NCBI GenBank assembly: GCA_027016915.1
Contig: JALURJ010000016.1
Coordinates: 1-6,814, forward strand
Direction: 5' to 3'
Length of the DNA: 6,814 nucleotides
DNA from: Desulfurococcales archaeon
GTDB taxonomy: Archaea > Thermoproteota > Thermoprotei_A > Sulfolobales > WAQK01
Shown: positions 1 to 5,456 of the stretch, piece by piece
Numbering within the stretch: the first letter of the stretch is position 1
Layout: each line of letters begins with the position of its first letter
The notes under the pieces: model-generated
Databases searched by the model: none
The model's input: the letters and a program-made list of their open reading frames with translations, nothing else
Told to the model about the DNA's origin: nothing
Made by a program: the position numbers and the translations under genes

Positions 1-964
1 AGAAGGCTAGCCGAGAAACTCGGTATCGCTCGTAGCTGGCGATGAGGGCCACCACCAGGGCTGCGGTATATAGGTAGGGTGCCAGCTGCTCCCTATGTTC
101 CACGGTAACCGTGGCTTCGACAGAGAGCGAGACGTTCTCAACAATGCTGTTGGCCTCGCTGGCTATCTCCTCAAACACCTCTACGAGTTTGTCGGCGGTC
201 TCCGCCGTGTACTGCTTGCCGCCCGTGGCCTCGGCTATGTATTTTGTTTCACGCACGCCCAGCTGGTCTGAGCCTATGAATATCGTGTAGGCCACTATCC
301 CCTTATCGGCCATCTTGGAGACCACGAATTTGTACTGGGTGAGGTCTGCTGGTAGGCCGTCTGTAGCCATGACCACTATGGCTGGCAACCCGTACTCCCT
401 GTAGACCTCGAGCCAGTTATATGCTGTCTGGAGGGGGTATGTATACATGGTTCCTCCTCGGGCTTTAAGCTGGGCAACGGCTGCCCTGATCCTGTCGCGG
501 TGATCGGTGGGTGGTATGCTGAGGACTATTTGGTGGTCGAACGCTATTAGCCCCGTGTCAACTGTAGCATTGAGCCCTTCCAGAAACCTTAGGATGGCGT
601 TTTTAGCCTCTTCCAGCTTTGCGCCACTCATACTGCCGGACACGTCTATGACCACGACAAGGCCGGGCGAGGCCGGGATTTCCAGTGAGCCGTAGATGGT
701 GGAGGATACGGGCACTTCACGGTATGATACCAGTACGGGGCTCATCGCCGCGACTACGGTCAGCATGATTGATACAGTTTCCAGGGTCAGAAGCCTGAGC
801 CTCCTCCTATATCTTGGAGCCGCCACGTGCTTAACGAGGGGGTTCCAATACCTTCTACCCTCCACGTAGCTCCTGGTCGGAGAGTATCTATGGTTAAGTA
901 TGAGTATTAGGAGGGCAGGGATCGCCAGGGCCGCTAGCTGCGGATTGCCGAGGTAGAGCATCAT
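1..964 (-). CDS. BatA/BatB-like membrane-anchored VWA-domain protein, 3' end cut by window edge
   Basis: The frame stays open from an ATG at 964 to the left edge, giving at least 321 residues; the stop codon is outside the window. The start overlaps the stop of the upstream VWA gene as ATGA, and a GGTGG ribosome-binding site lies 6 nt before it (971-975). The N-terminus has a hydrophobic segment at about residues 9-24, then an Arg-rich loop (PRYRRRLR) and a second hydrophobic segment at about 60-80. A VWA domain follows. Its MIDAS metal site is complete: DVSGSM gives D107, S109 and S111; T172 lies in GGT; D202 lies in TDG. A last hydrophobic segment at about 294-310 is followed by a short basic end, so few residues are probably missing. 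This layout matches Bat-type (aerotolerance operon) VWA proteins, which are thought to act with MoxR AAA+ ATPases in assembling or remodelling envelope complexes. The VWA domain should face outside. The family assignment is firm; the function is not known. Confidence 0.85.
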   Translation of the reverse strand, partial: MMLYLGNPQLAALAIPALLILILNHRYSPTRSYVEGRRYWNPLVKHVAAPRYRRRLRLLTLETVSIMLTVVAAMSPVLVSYREVPVSSTIYGSLEIPASPGLVVVIDVSGSMSGAKLEEAKNAILRFLEGLNATVDTGLIAFDHQIVLSIPPTDHRDRIRAAVAQLKARGGTMYTYPLQTAYNWLEVYREYGLPAIVVMATDGLPADLTQYKFVVSKMADKGIVAYTIFIGSDQLGVRETKYIAEATGGKQYTAETADKLVEVFEEIASEANSIVENVSLSVEATVTVEHREQLAPYLYTAALVVALIASYERYRVSRLAF

Positions 965-1908
965 CACGGGCCACCACTGAGGGAGTATAGCAGTACGAGT
1001 AATGCCGCTACGCCCACCCATGTAGATAGCCCATAGTCCCGTTCAGGTACCTCTATCCTGGCCATGCCAGCTGCCCTAAGGGCTTCATAGCGGGCCTCCC
1101 GTCGGACCTCGTCGACAAGATCCTCCAGAGCTTTGAGGGAGAACTCGTCCACGTTGTAGAGCTTGTAGCCGCCGATCCTGGCGGCCTCCTCGATCACTGT
1201 TGCCCTAGGGTCTGAGCCAACCTTTACGAATATCACGGGCGTCGCGTTGCCCTGGGTTCTTGCAACATCTCTGGGATCCGACCCGTAGGGGTTCCAGCCG
1301 CCATCGCTCACCACTACTATTATGGAGGGCATGCCTGATACGGAGGCCCTTATACTGGCTGCGGCGATGGCGTCCCCTATGGCCGAGTATCTCTGCGCAG
1401 GCTTCGCCGTTTCGAGGCTTTCAAGGCAAGCCGCAACACCCGTGCATAGGGTGCTAAGATTGGCTGAGAACACGAGTATCGTGACATTGTCGTTTCTAAG
1501 CGACTCTAGGTAGCTTTTAACGAACTCCTTGGCTGCTTCGAACCTCGTTGCGGCTCCGAGGACCCTGTCGCTGTAGCCCATGCTCCTGGACACATCGAGC
1601 AGAATTATGTGTTGTACAGGCATGCTTGTTGCTTTATCCACATTGTCCACGTTTACCTCGATGCTCCTATAGACAACCAGGTATGGGGATGCAGCCGCTG
1701 AGGCTAGCAGGATCACGGCCAAGATACGGGCAGCCGGGAGGAGCACTAGTTTTTTCCGTCCAGCCCCGCCAAGCCTGGCTTCGAGGAGAGAAGAGTTCCG
1801 CAAAGCTTTCCTCCAGATCAGGGCTAGGAAGATTGCTGCCAAAAGCCCTGCAACCAGGTATTGGGGTGAGGCGAGGCCTAGCTCAATCGTCGCTAGGCGG
1901 AGCGCCAT
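964..1908 (-). CDS. BatA/BatB-like membrane-anchored VWA-domain protein
   Basis: I place the start at the ATG at 1908 (314 aa), preceded by GGTG with 6 nt spacing. GTG at 1917 (317 aa, with GGGTGG 5 nt upstream) or GTG at 1926 (320 aa) are alternatives. In the 320-residue numbering there is a hydrophobic segment at about 21-38, a Lys/Arg-rich loop, a second at about 61-85, a VWA domain from about 106, and a last hydrophobic segment at about 299-316. The MIDAS site has D111, S113 and S115 (DVSRSM) and D208 (SDGG). The position usually filled by Thr is S181 (YSAIGDAI), a conservative change. C161 and C167 lie close together and could form a disulfide if the domain is external. The gene overlaps the upstream gene by about 26 nt and its TGA overlaps the next ATG, so the three genes form one transcription unit. 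The family is clear; role and partner are inferred only from Bat/MoxR systems. Confidence 0.9.
   Translation of the reverse strand: MALRLATIELGLASPQYLVAGLLAAIFLALIWRKALRNSSLLEARLGGAGRKKLVLLPAARILAVILLASAAASPYLVVYRSIEVNVDNVDKATSMPVQHIILLDVSRSMGYSDRVLGAATRFEAAKEFVKSYLESLRNDNVTILVFSANLSTLCTGVAACLESLETAKPAQRYSAIGDAIAAASIRASVSGMPSIIVVVSDGGWNPYGSDPRDVARTQGNATPVIFVKVGSDPRATVIEEAARIGGYKLYNVDEFSLKALEDLVDEVRREARYEALRAAGMARIEVPERDYGLSTWVGVAALLVLLYSLSGGP
971..975 (-). promoter_or_regulatory. Ribosome-binding site of the second VWA gene
   Basis: GGTGG on the minus strand, inside the last codons of the upstream VWA gene, 6 nt before the ATG at 964. GTG at 967-965 and ATG at 961-959 are in frame too, but their spacings (3 and 9 nt) fit worse. 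The site implies translational coupling with the upstream gene. Confidence 0.6.
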
Positions 1909-2791
1909 AGCCTGCACCGCTGCCACCCTGCCCCGGGGAGGTTTCCTGTGACCGTCCCGGAGACTGTCCAGGGTTCTGCATTACTCCCGGTATTAGTGCT
2001 TGCTGGATCATGCTGAGGAACTGTGCCTCCTCGTAGGCGTATTTGCCAGCATTGCTGGGGTTCAGCATCCCTAACATCTGCCCGAGGCCCTGCATCTGGG
2101 GCTCCGTGAGGTTTCCTCCCTGACACGCGGTTCTAAGGGCGTCTAGGTTGGCTTCGGTCAGTGAGAACAGCCTGTCGAGCTCTTCGAGCATGATTAGGGT
2201 TTTTGTAAGGGTTTTTTCCAGCTTCATATAGACCTCTGTGTGGTTGCCTGAAAGGAGGTTACGGGGGTCGCCCTCACTAAGTGCTTCGAGGGCTTTCTCG
2301 ATTCCAGCCTTAGCCGCGGCTAGCTGCGGTTTTGAACCTCTGTATTTTTCTAGGGCTTCATCAATCTTGCATTCTTGGAGGAGAAGGAGGGCTTTCCCAG
2401 CGCCCTCAAGGCCTTGGGCGAGGGGGCCGGTCGCAGTGTAGGTGTGATTAGCGGCTCTAGCCATGGCTGCATAGGTTAGCGCGGCTTTCTTCAGGGTTTG
2501 CCCTAGCCTCGATTCCGGCAGGGTCTGGGCGTATTGTTTGAGGGCTGCTTCTATCTCTGCGGCTTCGCTGGCAAGCCTTTCAAGGCCGGTCAAGGCATCT
2601 TGGTCCTCGGGTACGGCTAGGAGCCGTGTGGCCGACTCATTGGCATGGTACACAGCCTCAACCATGAGCTTCTCAGGGTCGATTTTCTCGCCTCTCAACG
2701 GGAATACATCTAGGTATGGTAGAATGAAGGGTAGCAGTATCAGTGCTATTAACAGGGATAGCAGTGCAGTGTTCTTCCTCGGGCGCCGCAT
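1883..2791 (-). CDS. Hypothetical N-terminally anchored, mostly helical exported protein
   Basis: 302 residues from the ATG at 2791. I do not recognise the family. Residues 2-6 are basic (RRPRK) and are followed by one strongly hydrophobic stretch at about 8-27, a signal anchor or signal peptide with no lipobox Cys. Residues 40-270 are rich in Ala, Leu, Glu and Lys with little Pro, which suggests an alpha-helical, perhaps coiled-coil or TPR-like, external domain. It has two cysteines (C141, C223) and four N-glycosylation sequons (N51, N115, N183, N227), consistent with an extracytoplasmic location. The last 30 residues are low-complexity Gly/Pro/Ser/Gln (repeats like PGQSPG) ending SPPSDD-like in acidic residues. 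It is first in a unit with two VWA proteins and its 3' end overlaps the next start. By position it may be a partner of the VWA pair; that is inference. The upstream AGGTTG is only a weak ribosome-binding site. Confidence 0.8.
   Translation of the reverse strand: MRRPRKNTALLSLLIALILLPFILPYLDVFPLRGEKIDPEKLMVEAVYHANESATRLLAVPEDQDALTGLERLASEAAEIEAALKQYAQTLPESRLGQTLKKAALTYAAMARAANHTYTATGPLAQGLEGAGKALLLLQECKIDEALEKYRGSKPQLAAAKAGIEKALEALSEGDPRNLLSGNHTEVYMKLEKTLTKTLIMLEELDRLFSLTEANLDALRTACQGGNLTEPQMQGLGQMLGMLNPSNAGKYAYEEAQFLSMIQQALIPGVMQNPGQSPGRSQETSPGQGGSGAGYGAPPSDD
1915..1918 (-). promoter_or_regulatory. Ribosome-binding site favouring the ATG at 1908
   Basis: GGTG lies 6 nt before ATG 1908. A second site, GGGTGG at 1923-1928, lies 5 nt before GTG 1917, so the choice between these starts is not settled. 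Both lie inside the 3' end of the upstream gene. Confidence 0.4.
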
Positions 2792-2845
2792 TGTACAACC
2801 TATAAGCTCTGTACCTTTGGAGAATAAATTAGTTTTAGTGTGCGG

Positions 2846-2852
2846 TATTTAA
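2846..2852 (-). promoter_or_regulatory. Candidate TATA box of the VWA cassette
   Basis: TTAAATA on the minus strand in the 99-nt gap between the threonine ammonia-lyase gene and the hypothetical gene. Transcription would start near 2824, leaving a leader of about 33 nt. A second AT-rich stretch at 2823-2830 (AATTTATT) would give a leader of about 11 nt. No clear terminator for the upstream gene is visible in this gap, so some read-through is possible. Confidence 0.4.
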
Positions 2853-2890
2853 CGGTTTCACGGGGCGTTGCTGGTTCCTGTGGAGGATAC

Positions 2891-4126
2891 TTAGAGTAGC
2901 TGGAAACTGTAGCCCTGCTTTTCCAGCTCCCTTAGTATGGCTTTAACGGTTTCCAGGGACGGTGCTTCGAAGATTATCTTTAGCGTGGTGTGCCATGCTG
3001 GTGCGTCCATATCGGCTCGGTCATGGATAACCTCGACTATGTTGCCTCTGTGGCTTGCAATGATGCCTGCTATTCTTGCCAGCGTGCCTGGGAGGTCCGG
3101 CACGTGTCCCTGGATGGCGGCTATTCTGCCGGCTCCTGCCAGCCCCCGGATCAGGAGCCTGTAGATGGCTGTGAGGTCTATGTTGCCGCCTGAAACTAGG
3201 GCTACAACCTTTCTGTCCTTAACGTCTACTTTTCCACTAAGCACGGCCGCTAGGGCTGCGGCGCCAGCTCCCTCTGCCAGTACCTTGCCTCTCTCCAGGA
3301 GAAGATATATCGCGTGGGCCAGCTCGTCTTCCGACACTGTTACCACTTCATCGACCAGTCCTGAAACGATCTGGAAGGTGAGCTTTCCAGGCTTCTTTGT
3401 GGCTAGGCCGTCGGCTATTGTGGGTTTCACCTCCACGGTGACCGGCTTGCCTGCCTTAAGCGACTCGGCGAACTTGGGGGCGTTCTCGGGCTCCACACCC
3501 ACAATCTTTGTGGATGGGCTAAGCTCTTTGAATACGGCTGCAATGCCGGATATTAGGCCTCCTCCTCCAACCGGCACGACTATAATGTCGATGTCTCGTA
3601 GGTCCTCTAGGATCTCGAGTGCCAGTGTTCCCTGCCCAGCTATGACATCGGGGTCGTCGAAGGGGTGGATAAAGGCGTAGCCCTTCTCCCCAGCTATCTC
3701 GAGCGCTTTCTGCTCTGCCTCGTCGTATATCCTTCCATGCAGCACGACCTGGGCGCCGTAGCCCCGGGTAGCCTCAACCTTGGAGATACTTGCTGTCTCA
3801 GGCATCACTATTATCGAAGGCAAACCGAGGGATGAGGCTGCGTAGGCCACGCCCTGGGCGTGGTTCCCGGCGGAGGCTGCCACCACACCCCGGGCTTTGC
3901 TGCGCACCTTATACACTTTGTAGAGGGCACCCCTGATCTTGAAACTGCCGGTTTTCTGAAGGTTCTCGTATTTCAGGTAGATGTGGCCGCCGCTCATCCT
4001 GCTGAAGGTAGAGCTATGATCCAGAGGAGTTTTCCGGGCATGCTTTGCAACTATCCTCCGGGCCTCCACCGCCTCTCTGTATATTTTCCCGGCTAGCCGC
4101 CGTGTATCCTCCTCAGGCCCCGTCAA
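2891..4126 (-). CDS. ilvA: Threonine ammonia-lyase (threonine dehydratase), PLP-dependent, single ACT domain
   Basis: Cytoplasmic fold-type II PLP enzyme that turns L-threonine into 2-oxobutyrate and ammonia, probably also serine into pyruvate. I choose the TTG start at 4126 (411 aa) because AGGTGG lies 5 nt before it; the upstream GTG at 4135 (414 aa) is itself part of that site. In 411-aa numbering the PLP lysine is K63 in GSFKIRGA, the substrate loop is SAGNH (85-89), the phosphate-binding glycine loop is VGGGG (186-190), and the Ser that contacts the pyridine nitrogen is S312 in VSGGN. The catalytic domain ends near 325. The remaining 80 or so residues read as one ACT domain (starting GHVPDLPGT), the arrangement of medium-form threonine ammonia-lyases rather than the long biosynthetic IlvA with a double regulatory domain. 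ACT domains usually bind amino acids, so allosteric control is likely, but the ligand cannot be read. The gene starts 1 nt after the ridA stop. tdcB is an equally fair symbol. Confidence 0.93.
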   Translation of the reverse strand: MTGPEEDTRRLAGKIYREAVEARRIVAKHARKTPLDHSSTFSRMSGGHIYLKYENLQKTGSFKIRGALYKVYKVRSKARGVVAASAGNHAQGVAYAASSLGLPSIIVMPETASISKVEATRGYGAQVVLHGRIYDEAEQKALEIAGEKGYAFIHPFDDPDVIAGQGTLALEILEDLRDIDIIVVPVGGGGLISGIAAVFKELSPSTKIVGVEPENAPKFAESLKAGKPVTVEVKPTIADGLATKKPGKLTFQIVSGLVDEVVTVSEDELAHAIYLLLERGKVLAEGAGAAALAAVLSGKVDVKDRKVVALVSGGNIDLTAIYRLLIRGLAGAGRIAAIQGHVPDLPGTLARIAGIIASHRGNIVEVIHDRADMDAPAWHTTLKIIFEAPSLETVKAILRELEKQGYSFQLL

Positions 4127-4127
4127 G

Positions 4128-4523
4128 CTAACCACCTAGGTAGGCCACGGCCTCGACCTCCAGGTCGGCGTCCTTAGGGAGGTTGGAGACCTCCACCACA
4201 ACCCTGGCGGGCGGCTTTTCCTTGAAGTACTCGGCGTATATTTGGTTGAACCGGGGGAATAGGCTGATGTCCCTTAGATAAACAGTGACCTTCACCACGT
4301 CGCCCAGGCTTCCGCCCGCAGCCTCCACTATTGCCTTAAGGTTGTCGAGGACCCTGCGGACCTTGTCCTCGAATCCTCCCTTAACCATCTCGCCTGTTTC
4401 CGGGTCCAGCGGTATTTGGCCTGCTACGAACAGCCACCCGCTGGCAAGGATGGCCTGGCTGTAGGGCCCTACGGGTGCCGGGGCCTTATTGGTCTGTATA
4501 ACCTTCTTCTTATGCCTGGTCAA
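4128..4523 (-). CDS. ridA: RidA-family (YjgF/YER057c/UK114) enamine/imine deaminase
   Basis: A 131-residue single-domain protein, close to the usual length of about 128. RidA proteins form trimers with active sites between subunits and hydrolyse reactive 2-aminoacrylate and 2-aminocrotonate released by PLP-dependent serine/threonine dehydratases. Family motifs are present: APAPVGPYSQA (14-24), FVAGQIPLDPETG (32-44), and the C-terminal signature PPARVVVEVSNLPKDADLEV with R107, the carboxylate-binding Arg (R105 in E. coli), and E122, the match to the catalytic-site Glu (E120 in E. coli). This is the deaminase-competent type. The start is TTG at 4523: an in-frame stop (TGA) lies three codons upstream, no other start codon follows nearby, and GGTGAG (4529-4534) is 5 nt away. 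The next gene is a threonine ammonia-lyase, the very enzyme whose by-products RidA removes. The N-terminus carries an extra basic patch (RHKKK). Confidence 0.95.
   Translation of the reverse strand: MTRHKKKVIQTNKAPAPVGPYSQAILASGWLFVAGQIPLDPETGEMVKGGFEDKVRRVLDNLKAIVEAAGGSLGDVVKVTVYLRDISLFPRFNQIYAEYFKEKPPARVVVEVSNLPKDADLEVEAVAYLGG
4132..4137 (-). promoter_or_regulatory. Ribosome-binding site of the threonine ammonia-lyase gene, inside ridA
   Basis: AGGTGG on the minus strand overlaps the last Gly codons of ridA and lies 5 nt before TTG 4126. It decides the start: GTG at 4135-4133 lies within the site. The layout implies that ribosomes finishing ridA re-initiate on the lyase gene. Confidence 0.6.
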
Positions 4524-4528
4524 GCCTG

Positions 4529-4534
4529 CTCACC
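4529..4534 (-). promoter_or_regulatory. Ribosome-binding site supporting the TTG start of ridA
   Basis: GGTGAG on the minus strand, 5 nt before TTG 4523. It is one of the best matches in the window to the crenarchaeal anti-Shine-Dalgarno and makes the non-ATG start credible. Confidence 0.65.
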
Positions 4535-4558
4535 ACTTTATAAGGATGCTTTATGGCG

Positions 4559-4567
4559 TATTTAAAA
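4559..4567 (-). promoter_or_regulatory. Promoter (TATA box) of the ridA-threonine ammonia-lyase operon
   Basis: TTTTAAATA on the minus strand, a good archaeal TATA box in the 56-nt gap after livF. Transcription would start about 25 nt downstream, near 4539, giving a leader of about 15 nt that includes GGTGAG. A second AT-rich match (TTATAAA, 4537-4543) is too close to the start to serve this gene. Confidence 0.6.
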
Positions 4568-4579
4568 GCCCAGGGAGGG

Positions 4580-5359
4580 TTAGACCCATCTCTTGCTCCT
4601 ATGGTACCATTTCAGGTTCTTGTAGCTTCTCTTGGACTTGCTTATGCCTAGGTAGAACTCCTTGATATCCTTGTCCTCCCTTAGGATTTCGGCAGGACCC
4701 TCCAACACCACTCTGCCGTTCTCCACCACGTAGCCGTAGTCGGCTATGTCTAGCGCTTTTCTGGCGTTCTGCTCTGCCAGGAGCATGGTTATGCCCTCGT
4801 TCTCGTGTATCCTCTGGATGGCGTCGTAGAGGGTTGAGACGAGCTTGGGGGCTAGGCCGAGGCTGGGTTCGTCGAGGAGCATTAGCTTGGGCTTGGCTAG
4901 TAGGGCGAGGCCTATGGCCAGCATCTGCTGTTCGCCGCCGCTGAGGTATCCGACCCTCACCTTCCTCCTTGCCTTGAGGCGGGGGAAGTAGTCGTAGATC
5001 ACCTCGGGGTCTCCGCCGCCCCAAGCATAGAGCACTGCGTCGATGTTCTCCTCCACTGTGAGCTCGTGGAATATCCTTCTCCCCTCAGCCACGTAGACCA
5101 CGCCGTACTTGCTTATCTTGTCGGGGTCCTGGTTTGTTATGTTTCTCCCGGCCAGCCTGATCTCTCCTCGGGTCACTTTTCCGCGCTCAAACTTTATCAC
5201 GCCTGATATGGCTTTGAGCAACGTGCTTTTCCCGGCCCCATTGGGCCCTATGATCGTCGTTATGCTCTTGTCCTCTACTTCCAGGCTAAGGTTCTTGACC
5301 ACCAGTATGAATGGGTGGTACATTATCTCGACATTCTTTACTTCAAGGATTGGTGGCAT
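4580..5359 (-). CDS. livF: LivF-type ATP-binding subunit of a branched-chain amino acid (HAAT) ABC importer
   Basis: 259 residues from ATG 5359, which has GAGGGTG 6 nt upstream; the in-frame TTG at 5374 (264 aa) lies before that site and is unlikely. It is the peripheral cytoplasmic ATPase that drives import through LivH/LivM-type permeases, normally as a heterodimer with LivG. Walker A is GPNGAGKST (38-46), the signature is LSGGEQQ (139-145), and Walker B is LMLLDEP (159-165, catalytic E164). Two traits mark LivF rather than LivG: EGRRIF in the Q-loop region, and AEQNA with Gln (Q197) where other ABC ATPases have the H-loop His. After YLG, where E. coli LivF ends, there are about 21 further residues rich in Lys, Arg and aromatics. 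The gene follows the livK-like gene by about 97 nt. No permease or LivG is in the window. Family certain; substrate not readable. Confidence 0.93.
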   Translation of the reverse strand: MPPILEVKNVEIMYHPFILVVKNLSLEVEDKSITTIIGPNGAGKSTLLKAISGVIKFERGKVTRGEIRLAGRNITNQDPDKISKYGVVYVAEGRRIFHELTVEENIDAVLYAWGGGDPEVIYDYFPRLKARRKVRVGYLSGGEQQMLAIGLALLAKPKLMLLDEPSLGLAPKLVSTLYDAIQRIHENEGITMLLAEQNARKALDIADYGYVVENGRVVLEGPAEILREDKDIKEFYLGISKSKRSYKNLKWYHRSKRWV

Positions 5360-5365
5360 CCTTCC

Positions 5366-5372
5366 CACCCTC
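5366..5372 (-). promoter_or_regulatory. Ribosome-binding site deciding the livF start
   Basis: GAGGGTG on the minus strand, 6 nt before ATG 5359. It overlaps the codons after the alternative TTG at 5374 and so argues against that longer start. Confidence 0.6.
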
Positions 5373-5414
5373 AAGGGTAAACGTGGATGTTATGGGTTAG
5401 GAGAGGTGTTGTGT

Positions 5415-5449
5415 AAAAAATGGGTGGAGGTATGGGCATGCTGCTGCCC
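5415..5449 (-). terminator. Hairpin plus T-tract after the livK-like gene (terminator or mRNA end)
   Basis: Starting 7 nt after the livK-like stop, the minus strand reads GGGCA-GCAGCA-TGCCC (5449-5434), a perfect 5-bp stem with a 6-nt loop. Thirteen nt further comes a run of six T (5420-5415). Archaeal termination relies mainly on T-tracts; the stem could protect the 3' end of the upstream message. Because livF follows on the same strand, this may be a partial terminator that keeps the binding protein more abundant than the ATPase. The T-tract (TTTTTTACA) could alternatively act as a weak TATA box for livF. Confidence 0.45.
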
Positions 5450-5456
5450 TCAGCCG

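Noticed and set aside
507..695. A 62-codon plus-strand open frame at the left
   Set aside because: It lies opposite the MIDAS region of the partial VWA gene, which is open through the whole stretch.
1548..1910. A 120-codon plus-strand open frame opposite the first VWA gene
   Set aside because: It is antisense to a confident VWA gene; its Cys/Arg/Pro-rich product looks like a shadow frame.
3165..3680. A 171-codon plus-strand open frame opposite the threonine ammonia-lyase
   Set aside because: It is antisense to a clearly real enzyme, has Ser/Thr/Pro-rich composition typical of mirror frames in GC-rich DNA, and shows no domain or ribosome-binding site.
4537..4543. TTATAAA on the minus strand as the ridA TATA box
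   Set aside because: Transcription would begin about 25 nt downstream, past the TTG start and without the GGTGAG site. TTTTAAATA at 4559-4567 fits much better.
4599..5024. A 141-codon same-strand frame inside livF
   Set aside because: It is a frame-shifted reading of livF with extreme Arg/Pro content; livF itself is intact with all ABC motifs.
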